DNA from: Geomonas oryzae
Lineage (GTDB): Bacteria > Desulfobacterota > Desulfuromonadia > Geobacterales > Geobacteraceae
Assembly: GCF_004117875.1 (NCBI RefSeq)
Contig: NZ_RAHW01000004.1
Span: forward strand, 1 to 64,000
Reading direction: 5' to 3'
DNA length: 64,000 nt
Shown: piece by piece, positions 27,323 through 35,118 of the stretch
Numbering within the stretch: position 1 is the stretch's first letter
Layout: each line of letters opens with the position of its first letter
Translations under genes and position numbers: made by a program
The notes under the pieces: generated by a model
Seen by the model: the letters and a program-made list of their open reading frames with translations, nothing else
What the model was told of the DNA's origin: nothing
Database searches by the model: none

Positions 27323-28626
27323 TATTTCCCCTCCTTTCCGATGCCGAAGGCGTAGGTGACTTTCACCAGTCCGCGCAGTTCGTTGTCGAAATCGGCGCTC
27401 CGGATGTAGTCGAGGTCGGCGGCCACCCTGAGGTTCGGCGTGAGATCATATCCGGCCGCACCGGCCAGGGAAAAAGTGTTCTCCCTGCCGTTGATGCTCC
27501 TGTCGAAGTCGACGTCGAAGAAATCCAGGGCGACGTCGACGGGGCCGAACTTTTGTGCCGCCCATACGCGGTACTGGTTGTAGCGCAGACGGTTGGTGGA
27601 GCCGTCCATCCGGTGGTAGGAGACCCCGGCGGCAAGCCCTCCTGCGGTGCCGAAGCTGCCGGTCGCCCCGTAGTAATCGGCGTTGCCGGCGATGTCGTAC
27701 TCGTAGTGGTTGTACTCGGCGGAAACGGCGATGCTCTTGGTGGCGCTGTAGCCGATGCTTCCGCCTGCGTTCCACATCTCCTCGCCGGGAAGGATGATGC
27801 CGTTGGTGAGGCTCAGTGCGCTCGTGGTGACGTGGTAGAAGTAGTCGTCGTAGTGCACGTTCTGCAGCGAGGCGCTGCAGCGCAAGGAGTCCGTAGGCGT
27901 GACGCTGGCGGTATAGGAGTGTTCCATCCACCCGTCGCTGAGCGAGTTGTAGGTCGATCGGCCGCTTATGTCGACCATGGCGATGGGATGCAGCCACAGG
28001 TCGATCCCTTCCTCCTCGCGCACGGCGTCCGGGCTCGCCTCGTCCCTCAGGGCGCTCACGCCGATCGTGTAGTACATGGGGACGGAGTGGGCGAGCCGCC
28101 CGCCGTAAATGAGATCTCCGTCGTTGAAGTTTGGTTGCGTCACCACGGGCGAGCCGACAAAGGCGGCGGCGGTGAACCCTGCGGCCAGGTCGCTGCGCAG
28201 GGAGAGGCCGTCGATCCGCTCGGTGGCCACACCTTCGACGACCCACTGACGCCCCGCGTCCACCCGGAAGTTGTTGCGGTTCGCGCGGTAGCTTAAAAAG
28301 CCGTACTGGATGTCCCCCTCCTCGCGGTGCTCGAAGCTGCGATCGCCCAGATCGACCCTCCCCCAGCCGCCGATCTCCAGTGAGATGGCGCCGTTTTTCG
28401 TGGTGTCGCTTGCGGAGAGGTGCAGGTATTCGTAAAGCGGGAAGAGGTTTTCGTCGTCCATCCCCTCCCTCATGCGCAGGATGGTGGTCGAGTTCCCCGA
28501 GATCGAGGTTGCGCTCGCGGCCTGGTGGAGAAGGAGCACCAGGAAGCAGGACAAAAGCACGGTCCGCATGGGCTTTGAGGCAAAGGGAGGCGGATCTCCC
28601 GTCTTTTTCGCGGTTTTAATTTTCAA
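27322..28626 (-). CDS. Outer-membrane beta-barrel porin of electron-conduit module B
   Basis: The 434-residue protein has a signal peptide (hydrophobic core near residues 21-35, cleavage after S-A-T-S or nearby) and a barrel body matching the module A protein throughout, ending V-T-Y-A-F-G. I kept the TTG start at 28626 because an aggagg site lies seven bases upstream and the same ATGTCTTGA context occurs at the module A start. An internal ATG (M-R-T-V-L-L) would leave no ribosome site. It lies downstream of the decahaem gene with a terminator hairpin between them, so the barrel-cytochrome genes may need readthrough or their own promoter. Confidence 0.85.
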   Translation of the reverse strand: MKIKTAKKTGDPPPFASKPMRTVLLSCFLVLLLHQAASATSISGNSTTILRMREGMDDENLFPLYEYLHLSASDTTKNGAISLEIGGWGRVDLGDRSFEHREEGDIQYGFLSYRANRNNFRVDAGRQWVVEGVATERIDGLSLRSDLAAGFTAAAFVGSPVVTQPNFNDGDLIYGGRLAHSVPMYYTIGVSALRDEASPDAVREEEGIDLWLHPIAMVDISGRSTYNSLSDGWMEHSYTASVTPTDSLRCSASLQNVHYDDYFYHVTTSALSLTNGIILPGEEMWNAGGSIGYSATKSIAVSAEYNHYEYDIAGNADYYGATGSFGTAGGLAAGVSYHRMDGSTNRLRYNQYRVWAAQKFGPVDVALDFFDVDFDRSINGRENTFSLAGAAGYDLTPNLRVAADLDYIRSADFDNELRGLVKVTYAFGIGKEGK

Positions 28627-28680
28627 GACATTTCCTCCTTTCTTGATGCTGTCTCAGGTTGCCGTGGGGAAATGCAAAGT

Positions 28681-28710
28681 GGAAAAAGCCGGGGGCGCAA
28701 AGCCCCCGGC
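28681..28710 (-). terminator. intrinsic terminator after the module B decahaem gene
   Basis: Read on the minus strand, a perfect 9-bp stem (28702-28710 with 28688-28696) with a five-base loop is followed by five Ts. It stands 11 bases after the decahaem stop and about 55 bases before the barrel start, so it may attenuate expression between them. Confidence 0.85.
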
Positions 28711-28721
28711 CGGTCGTGCTG

Positions 28722-31481
28722 CTACCAGTTCAACATCTTCTTGATGAGAGCTTTGGTCGCACTCGTGGTCGTGGTCGTCGGGGTGACGGAAACCACCGCC
28801 GGGCGGTTCGCCGCGTGCATGGTGATGACGTCGGCCACTTTCCCTTGGCCGTGGCAGAGCACGCATTGCTCGGTCAGCGACGGCAGGTCCGTGCGGAGGG
28901 TACCCATGTCGGTGTAGGACGGGCCGTTGAGAGCCGCGCCCAGCTGCGCCCCGTTGGCCTGCATGTGGGCCTTGGCGAGCGGGGTGTCGTGGCAGCTCAC
29001 GCAGGCCGCGGTGATCGGCGCCACCACCAGGTCCTCGGGGTTCGGGACCGTGGCGCGTGCCGCCGTGAGGGTCGCCGTCGTCGGGGTCGCTATCGAGGTC
29101 GCACTGCGGGTTACCTGGGTCGACGGGAGCGCCCTCGGGACGAGCGCACTCACCACATCAGGGGTGTAGCTCTGCTGGCTTACGTGGCAGGCCTCGCAGT
29201 TGCCCAGCATGTTCGGGAAGGTGATCTCCTCACCGGCGATGAGCGTGATGCCGGTGCTCGGGCCGTTGCGGACGTCGCGGATCGGATCGGTGCGGGTGGC
29301 ACCGGCATGGATGCCGTGGATCAGGTCCTTGAAGTTGTTGGAGAACTCGGGGAAGGTGAGCGCGTACCCGGCGGTAGTTTTGTTGAAGGCCGGATCCCAG
29401 GTGGTCAGGATGCCGAGCTGGACCGGCGTGAAGTTGAAGCCGGAGAGCTTGGTATTGCTGATGGTGCGCCCCGAGGTGGTCAGGTTCGGGTTGTGGCAGG
29501 TCACGCAGACCTGGGTCTGGTAGACGCGCTGCCCGCCGTGGGCTTCGAAGAACTCGTGGCAGTTCCTGCACTTGTCAGGATCGACTACGGTGCGGCGCAC
29601 GGCGTCGCCGGTGACGGGAACGATCACCGCTTTAGTGTGGCGCCCGGCGATCGAGCTGTCGAATCCGGTCTGGCTGAAGTAGCTTTGCATCGCGACGGCG
29701 CGCATCTTGGCGCCGACCGGGAAGGCGGAGGCGGCGTTGATGGTCGCCGTGTAGTAACCGCTGCCGTCCGGACCGGTTATGCTGCCTGTCGCGGCGTTGT
29801 TCGTGTTGAGCAGGGTTGCGATGGAGATCGCATCAGGCTGCGCCGCGACCTTCCCCAGGTTGTTGTAGTCGGCCGGGATCGCCGTGCCGGTCTCGAGCTG
29901 CGGCATGGCGTAGGCCAGAAGGAAGCTCGGACTGCCTGTGAAGCCCGGGAGTGCCGCGGTAAGGCCTGCCGCCGGGGTTGCCAGGGTGATCGGCGTGTTG
30001 GTGGCTTGGTTCAGGATGCGGAACTTGATGGTGAGGTTGTTGCTCGCATCGACGGAGGCACCGGCCAGGTCGTAGGTGAAGCTCGTGAGGCCTGCCGGCG
30101 CTTCGGGGTTGAGCGGAGTCACGATGGCCTGCGCGTGCGATTCGGTGATCGCGGTCGGGGTGTGGCAGGCGTTGCAGCTTGCATCGTTCAACTGCACCGG
30201 ATGCGTGATCGTGGTGGCCCCCTCGGTGATGGTGCCGGTGGAGAAATGGACGTTGTCATGGCAGGCACCGCAGGCTTTCCTGCTCGGCATGGTGCGCCAG
30301 TTGTTGCCCTGCGGCGTCACCGCCTGCTCCTTCGCCGTGTCGGCGCGGTGGCACTTGCGGCAAAGTGCGGCGCTTTGCGGGTAGGCGACCTCGTTGAAGT
30401 GCACCCCTGCATAGCTGTAGCCGGTCAGGGTGAGGTTGCTCCCCATGTGGATCTTGTGGACCATGGTCACGAACTCGCCCAAGATCTGGGCCTCGTCCGT
30501 GGAGGGGTCGGCGGTGCTCACGTCCGCGGTCACGTAGGTGTTGCCGGTGAAGGCGCCGCTCGTCGCGGTCGAGATCGCCCTTCCGTAGGCGCGCTGGCTC
30601 GTATGGCAGATCGCGCAGTAGCGCGTGTCGACCCGGTCGAGGTGGGGCGTGGTGACGCCCAAGCCCCAGCCCTGCTCGTTGAGGTTGTTCGGGTCGCCCG
30701 GGTTGCCGTGGCACTCGTTGCAGTACTTGGTGAGCACGATGTTGCGCTGCGCCGCGTTGGAGGTCGACGAGGTCACGCGGGTCCCGGTGGCCGGAACGAA
30801 GTCGTAGACGAGGTTGATGGCGTTCTTGTACGCGACGGCCGGGCTCGTGCCGGGGATGTTGCCGCCGTAGGCCACCACGAGGCGGTGCGTCTTCGTCGGA
30901 TCGTAGGTGAGATCGCCAAGATCGTTTCTGCGGTTGTTGCCGGTGAAGGTCATGGCGTTGACCTGGCCCTGGATCAGCTTTATGTCGCGGGCGAAGGTGT
31001 AGCGGTATTTGCCGTTGCCCAGGTATTCGAGCTTCCCTTCACGGTCCGACGTCGGCCTGGAGGCGGCTACGGCGGCACCGCCGGTAGGGACGGTGGTCAC
31101 GATATAGTTCACCCAGTGCGAAGGCGTGCCGTTTGATGCGGGTATCAGTTTTGCGAGCGAGAAACCGAGGTTGTTGAGCCGCCCCGAGGTATCCCTGCTC
31201 CCGATCCCTTCGACGGCCTGGCCGCTGGTCGTTTTCAAGGTGAAGGTGACTACGGGCGGGCTTTGGATGGTGACGCTGTCGACCGTGCTGGAATTCTGGT
31301 CGAAGGTGATGTTTGCCAGTTGATCGGTGGTGGCGGTGCTCAGGTTGGTAAAGGCGCCGCCGGGTGCACCGGGCTCCCCCTTGGGACCCCTGTCCCCTTC
31401 GCAGCCGCCCAGGAAAAGTGCGGCTGCAGCGGTTGAGGCAATCAAAAATGACGAGAATCTCCCTAAAACGTTGCGTTGCAT
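28722..31481 (-). CDS. OmcA/MtrC-family decahaem outer-surface cytochrome (module B)
   Basis: The 919-residue lipoprotein has a lipobox LGG-Cys27 followed by a short collagen-like run (G-D-R-G-P-K-G-E-P-G-A-P-G-G). Ten CXXCH sites form two groups: CNECH, CAICH, CRKCH, CGACH, CNACH; then CRNCH, CVTCH, CEACH, CVSCH, CVLCH. Distal-histidine blocks M-V-H-K-I-H-M-G and L-I-H-G-I-H-A match the module A protein. The ATG at 31481 has an ideal ribosome site (aaggagg); the longer frame to 31616 starts in the leader. It is the first gene of module B, whereas in module A the decahaem gene is last. Confidence 0.93.
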   Translation of the reverse strand: MQRNVLGRFSSFLIASTAAAALFLGGCEGDRGPKGEPGAPGGAFTNLSTATTDQLANITFDQNSSTVDSVTIQSPPVVTFTLKTTSGQAVEGIGSRDTSGRLNNLGFSLAKLIPASNGTPSHWVNYIVTTVPTGGAAVAASRPTSDREGKLEYLGNGKYRYTFARDIKLIQGQVNAMTFTGNNRRNDLGDLTYDPTKTHRLVVAYGGNIPGTSPAVAYKNAINLVYDFVPATGTRVTSSTSNAAQRNIVLTKYCNECHGNPGDPNNLNEQGWGLGVTTPHLDRVDTRYCAICHTSQRAYGRAISTATSGAFTGNTYVTADVSTADPSTDEAQILGEFVTMVHKIHMGSNLTLTGYSYAGVHFNEVAYPQSAALCRKCHRADTAKEQAVTPQGNNWRTMPSRKACGACHDNVHFSTGTITEGATTITHPVQLNDASCNACHTPTAITESHAQAIVTPLNPEAPAGLTSFTYDLAGASVDASNNLTIKFRILNQATNTPITLATPAAGLTAALPGFTGSPSFLLAYAMPQLETGTAIPADYNNLGKVAAQPDAISIATLLNTNNAATGSITGPDGSGYYTATINAASAFPVGAKMRAVAMQSYFSQTGFDSSIAGRHTKAVIVPVTGDAVRRTVVDPDKCRNCHEFFEAHGGQRVYQTQVCVTCHNPNLTTSGRTISNTKLSGFNFTPVQLGILTTWDPAFNKTTAGYALTFPEFSNNFKDLIHGIHAGATRTDPIRDVRNGPSTGITLIAGEEITFPNMLGNCEACHVSQQSYTPDVVSALVPRALPSTQVTRSATSIATPTTATLTAARATVPNPEDLVVAPITAACVSCHDTPLAKAHMQANGAQLGAALNGPSYTDMGTLRTDLPSLTEQCVLCHGQGKVADVITMHAANRPAVVSVTPTTTTTSATKALIKKMLNW

Positions 31482-31552
31482 AATTCCTCCTTGTCTCGGG
31501 TCTGGCCTGCATAACCGGATCAGAGCGTTACGTGAGAGCGGGGAGGGGTGAC

Positions 31553-31582
31553 TTATGAGCTGTCGTAGGCCGTCACGTTCAT
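31553..31582 (-). CDS. Possible 9-codon leader ORF upstream of the decahaem gene
   Basis: A very strong ribosome site (gaggaggt, seven bases before an ATG) heads a tiny frame encoding M-N-V-T-A-Y-D-S-S and then stopping, 71 bases before the decahaem start. The sequence has no run of one amino acid that would suggest classical attenuation. It could be a real leader peptide, a translation-coupling device or an old start. The strong ribosome site is the only evidence. Confidence 0.4.
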   Translation of the reverse strand: MNVTAYDSS

Positions 31583-31867
31583 GTGAGCACCTCCTCAGTT
31601 TTATTAGTGATTTCAAACACAGTGAAGAAACTTAGCAGTTGTTCATGAAATGGCAAGCGGTTGGAGGCGGTTTTTTGGGAGGTCGAAAGGGGGTGACGAA
31701 CCGAGGGATGTCGGCCGTTATCGGGTCCGGCGATGGGGCGTATCGTCGAGGGCGATGTCTTGTTGAATAGATAGCCGGAGTAGGCTAGAATGACACTGGT
31801 CGATGAGAATGATTCATGAGGAAGGAGGCGGGAAGAGTTTCACCAGGAACAAAGGAGCGTGTTAGAG

Positions 31868-32083
31868 ATGGGAATTACGGTGATTTTTGAAAACGGCGAA
31901 GAGAAGAATGTCCCTTCTTATATGCTGGACTACCTGATCAGGGAGAGGAAGATCGTCGCCTTTTTGAGATCTTCGGGGTGGGTGGAAATCGGGCGTGATC
32001 CGATCAGAAAATCGCAGCAACCTCTTACCAGATCCGGGGAGAGGTGGAGCGACTTCCTGTTCAAGAGAAGCCAGCAGTCCTAG
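31868..32083 (+). CDS. Small protein of a GSU3473-like Geobacter family
   Basis: The 71-residue protein has a beta-hairpin start (G-I-T-V-I-F-E-N-G-E-E) and then L-D-Y-L-I-x-x-x-K-I-V-A-F-x-R-S-S-G-W-V-E-I-G-R-D-P-I-R. I recall this pattern from small Geobacter proteins annotated as the GSU3473 family, but could not check it. The ATG at 31868 has aaaggag at 11 bases; a GTG nine bases earlier is too close to that site. The function is unknown. It ends two bases from the convergent coiled-coil gene. Confidence 0.65.
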   Translation: MGITVIFENGEEKNVPSYMLDYLIRERKIVAFLRSSGWVEIGRDPIRKSQQPLTRSGERWSDFLFKRSQQS

Positions 32084-32085
32084 CT

Positions 32086-34206
32086 TCAGGCAGGTCCTAC
32101 CAAATGCAAGGCCGGGCATCGCTTGAGACGCTCCATCTTCTTCGCAGCCGAGCCCTCAAGCGAGACCGGCTCCATCATCAAGCCGACCTCTTCGGCAAAA
32201 CTGATAGCCCCCCTCACCGTCCTCGCATAGGAATCGTCGTCTTGCGGCTGCTCTTCAGGGAGGTAGACCCGGGTCCGCTTGCTCTGCGTTCCGTAGATCG
32301 CCGCAAAGACTTCTTTCTTCTCCCCTTTGCGCAAACAGCAGATATACCCCTGGCAGCTTTCCTGACCTCCGGTTCCTTCCGGCGACAGGTAGGCGTTGTT
32401 GATCGAGTGATGCAGTTCCAGCACGTCCTCCGTACTTTGCACCTCGACGGCCGAGAGGCTGCTTTCCAGTATGAACAGGATCGGCGCTCCGTCGTCCGCC
32501 CCGAAGTTGAAGCCGCCCCCAAGGTCCCCCAAGGGGACGAAGAAAGGCGCCTCCTGGCCGGACGGCGGGAATGCGGCGTCGGCGTCGGCATCGGCATCGG
32601 CTGAGGCTGAGGCTGAGGCTGAGGCGCCGCTTGAGGGGGGCGGTGCGGACCAGTCGTGCTCCTGCTGCTGCGGGACGTTGAATTCCTCGAAGCGCGGCAC
32701 CTCGCCGAAGGCCGGATTCGGGGGGAGGGGGAGAGGAGACTGCCGTGCCCCGTCGTCCTTTTGCTGTACCTTGGGGGACTCGAGGTGCGGCCGGTAGGGC
32801 CAGTCTTCGGCGGGACTTTTCTCCAGCTGCGGTGCCGCCGCCGGCAAAAGGGGCTGATCGCGTTCGACCCGGACCTGCTCCAGTTCCCGGCGCAGATCGG
32901 CCAGTTCGCGGCGCAGATCCGCGAGTTCCGCTTCGGCGCTGCCGAGCTTTTCATCCGAGGCCGTGGCGCGTCGCAGGGCGTCGTCCCTTTCTTCTCCGAT
33001 CCGCCGGAGTTCTCCGTGCAGGTCCTCCGGCTCGCTCTCGGCGGGCGCTTTCTGCTCCTCCAGCTTCGCGACACGGTTTTGTGCGGCATCCTGCGCCGCT
33101 TTCGCCTCGGAAAGGTGACGGCGCAGTTCGGCAAGCTCCTGCTCCTGGCGCTCCTTCTCCTTGGTCACCTCGGCCAACCGCTGCGAAGCTTCCTCCCTCT
33201 CCCGCCTCAGCCGCTCCAGCTCCCGGTGCGCCTCTTCCAGCTTCGCGGCCGTCTCTCGCTGCACCTCCCCCGCTTTTCGCTCCGACTCGAGTGCCGCATC
33301 ACGCTCTTTTGCAAGCAGTGAGAGATCCTGTCTCGCCTGGGCCAGGTTCTCCACCATGGCCTCGTGCTCCTGCTCCGTACCGGCGTGCTGTCGCGTGAGT
33401 TCGTCGAGCCGCGTCGCCAGACCGGCGGCCTCGTCGAGGGCCCGAGCGGTCTGGGCCTCCTTTACGCGCAGCTCCTCCTCTGCCTTTCTTGCTTGACCGA
33501 GGATTGCCTCCTTCTCGGCGGTCAGGGCGGCGCATGCCTTCATTGCCGAGGACAGTTCTTCCGCGACCTGCTTGCGTTGGAGGGAGAGTTGTTGCAACTG
33601 GGTGTTAAGGGCGTCGCGCTCCGCTAGAAGGGCCTTGTGCGCCTTGCCCGCCTCGGTCTTCGACTGATTGACCGGCTCCGATGCTTCCGGTCGGGATGCC
33701 GGTGGTGCCGGGATGGTAGGAGAAAGGAGCGAGGAGGGGGCAGCTGTGGAGTCCTTTGCCGAGGCCTTCTGGGCGATAGGAAGGGTGGGCGCTCCGGCCA
33801 GCCCCTGTTTCAAGGCGGATGTCCCCTTGGCCCCGGGGAGGCGCAGGATTTTCGAGTTGCGCACGACTACCTCGCGCATGGCGGGACTGTAGCTCATGTC
33901 CACGCGCTCGGGGGAAAAACCCATGGCCCTGGCACACTCCAGTGCCTCATCCAGGTCACCGGAGTACTCGGCTTCACTTGTTCCCTTGCCGGGAGCGGTA
34001 TAGACGAAGATCTTGCGGTCGTTGACGACGAAGGTGAGATAGACCTTTACCAGCGTCTTCTTCCTGATGGCGCACACGTGCGCCTCCATCGATTCGGGGC
34101 GGGAACCGGGCGAGGAACTTTGGGTGACGGGTGCGGAGCGAAAGAGGTCGAGAACCTCGGATTCCGCGACTTCGATACAGCCGATGGTGCTATCCAGTGC
34201 CAGCAT
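32086..34206 (-). CDS. Long coiled-coil protein with related N- and C-terminal domains
   Basis: The 706-residue protein has no signal peptide. Residues 1-130 form a globular domain and about 585-700 a second one that resembles it (L-D-S-T-I-G-C-I-E-V versus L-E-S-S-L-S-A-V-E-V; V-C-A-I-R-K versus I-C-C-L-R-K; then a charged strand and a helix). Between them lies a proline/alanine-rich linker and a coiled coil from about 190 to 430, rich in Glu/Arg/Leu heptads, then a second linker with an Ala-Ser and Ala-Asp run. No family is recognised. A GEMM-I riboswitch with a terminator lies in its leader, so a cyclic dinucleotide probably controls it. A structural or scaffold role is inference. Confidence 0.7.
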   Translation of the reverse strand: MLALDSTIGCIEVAESEVLDLFRSAPVTQSSSPGSRPESMEAHVCAIRKKTLVKVYLTFVVNDRKIFVYTAPGKGTSEAEYSGDLDEALECARAMGFSPERVDMSYSPAMREVVVRNSKILRLPGAKGTSALKQGLAGAPTLPIAQKASAKDSTAAPSSLLSPTIPAPPASRPEASEPVNQSKTEAGKAHKALLAERDALNTQLQQLSLQRKQVAEELSSAMKACAALTAEKEAILGQARKAEEELRVKEAQTARALDEAAGLATRLDELTRQHAGTEQEHEAMVENLAQARQDLSLLAKERDAALESERKAGEVQRETAAKLEEAHRELERLRREREEASQRLAEVTKEKERQEQELAELRRHLSEAKAAQDAAQNRVAKLEEQKAPAESEPEDLHGELRRIGEERDDALRRATASDEKLGSAEAELADLRRELADLRRELEQVRVERDQPLLPAAAPQLEKSPAEDWPYRPHLESPKVQQKDDGARQSPLPLPPNPAFGEVPRFEEFNVPQQQEHDWSAPPPSSGASASASASADADADADAAFPPSGQEAPFFVPLGDLGGGFNFGADDGAPILFILESSLSAVEVQSTEDVLELHHSINNAYLSPEGTGGQESCQGYICCLRKGEKKEVFAAIYGTQSKRTRVYLPEEQPQDDDSYARTVRGAISFAEEVGLMMEPVSLEGSAAKKMERLKRCPALHLVGPA
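32575..32627. repeat. hexanucleotide repeat inside the coiled-coil gene
   Basis: Units ggcgtc (2), ggcatc (2) and ggctga (4) repeat in frame, encoding alternating Ala-Asp and Ala-Ser dipeptides on the minus strand. Copy number may vary by slippage without breaking the frame. Confidence 0.8.
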
Positions 34207-34246
34207 GAGACCTCCAGTACCCGTTTGAATGAATCGGTTACCGAAT

Positions 34247-34289
34247 AAAAAAACCGCGTCGCCTTATAAATGATATTTCGGCAACCCGG
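34247..34289 (-). terminator. riboswitch expression platform: alternative terminator
   Basis: On the minus strand the last aptamer strand (34280-34289, ccgggttgcc) can pair with 34254-34263 (ggcgacgcgg) at nine of ten positions. A run of seven Ts (34247-34253) follows at once. When the aptamer is folded this strand is taken up and the terminator cannot form, so ligand should switch the gene on. Confidence 0.65.
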
Positions 34290-34356
34290 CTGTCTGCATG
34301 AGACCCAATGGGCTTTCCGCCCCACCCTCGCGGGTGGTTTAGTATTGTCGTGTATC
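34272..34356 (-). ncRNA. GEMM-I cyclic-dinucleotide riboswitch aptamer
   Basis: Read on the minus strand, the conserved core appears in order. First comes a P1 5' strand, then AAACC, a hairpin CCACCC-GCGA-GGGTGG with a GNRA loop, then GGCGGAAAGCC, and a second stem (GGGTCT/AGAC). AGCCGGGTTGCC follows, and the P1 3' strand closes to TATC. This is the RF01051 layout that binds c-di-GMP or, in many Geobacter copies, cyclic AMP-GMP. The usual GGCAAACC is replaced by a divergent ACTAAACC, so ligand choice cannot be read with confidence. It starts about 65 bases before the coiled-coil gene. Confidence 0.8.
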
Positions 34357-34524
34357 GTCGGTATGAGGGGGCCGCAGAGCGGACCCTTTGTGTAGAAGCC
34401 TGAATACATTACACTGATTGCATATGGTAAAGCAATGGCCTTTTGTCCACAGAAGCGGCTGCGGGACGACGGGATGATCCGAAACGGACAGGGAGAAAAT
34501 TCCTGTCATTTTGGAGCGGCGAAG

Positions 34525-34552
34525 TTGACTTTCGAGGGAGGGCGCATAGAAT
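34525..34552 (+). promoter_or_regulatory. sigma70-like promoter before the small cysteine-rich protein gene
   Basis: TTGACT (34525-34530) and TAGAAT (34547-34552) are 16 bases apart, each one mismatch from consensus. The next gene starts about 145 bases downstream. Confidence 0.45.
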
Positions 34553-34698
34553 CGTATACGGAAAAAGTTCGTCGCTTTTAATGGGACTTACCCGCACTGT
34601 CTCTAGTAATATGATTTATATACCAGAAGGATGAATGCCGGCACGATACTATCTCTTTAGTTTCCTCATTCTGTTGTGGTGGCAGGCTGGAGGACGTC

Positions 34699-34905
34699 AT
34701 GGCTGACATAGAGCACGACGAAAGCGGGTTCACATGCGAGTGCGGCCTGCGCAACGAATATCCGGGTTATGTCCAGTCTCACTGGAGTGTGAAACTGTCA
34801 TACTCGTGCGCTTGCCATAGGCAGTACATACTGTACCGGGGGACCGTGGTAAAGACCTCACGCGAGTCCCAGGAGATTTACGACAGCGAAGCCTTCGGCG
34901 ACTGA
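34699..34905 (+). CDS. Small cysteine-rich protein, possible zinc ribbon
   Basis: The 68-residue protein has two C-x-C pairs (F-T-C-E-C-G near residue 13 and Y-S-C-A-C-H near residue 37) separated by 21 residues. That spacing could bind zinc. The ribosome site ggagg lies upstream of the ATG. No family is recognised. Confidence 0.55.
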   Translation: MADIEHDESGFTCECGLRNEYPGYVQSHWSVKLSYSCACHRQYILYRGTVVKTSRESQEIYDSEAFGD

Positions 34906-35118
34906 AACCCCGTCCACGATCCCCGCCAATCAGTAGCGCTTTTCCCCCACGCCAAGTTGGCTGCCAATTTGCAACACATGACGCGGTACCGACCACTTTC
35001 GCCGGCAAAGCCGGTCGATTATGGCTCCGGACACCCTTTTCGGTGACGGAGCGTTGACTCCGTGTCAAAAACACCCGCCGTGTCCTCCGTATGCGGACCC
35101 GGCCGGATGGGAAAAACG

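Noticed and set aside
28659-31136. 825-codon frame on the plus strand
   Set aside because: It is antisense to the decahaem gene of module B and made of Arg/Gly/Val-rich shadow sequence.
34443-34634. 63-codon frame ending near a promoter-like sequence
   Set aside because: It has no ribosome site and overlaps the TTGACT/TAGAAT promoter. I could not support a PilZ-like reading of its tail.
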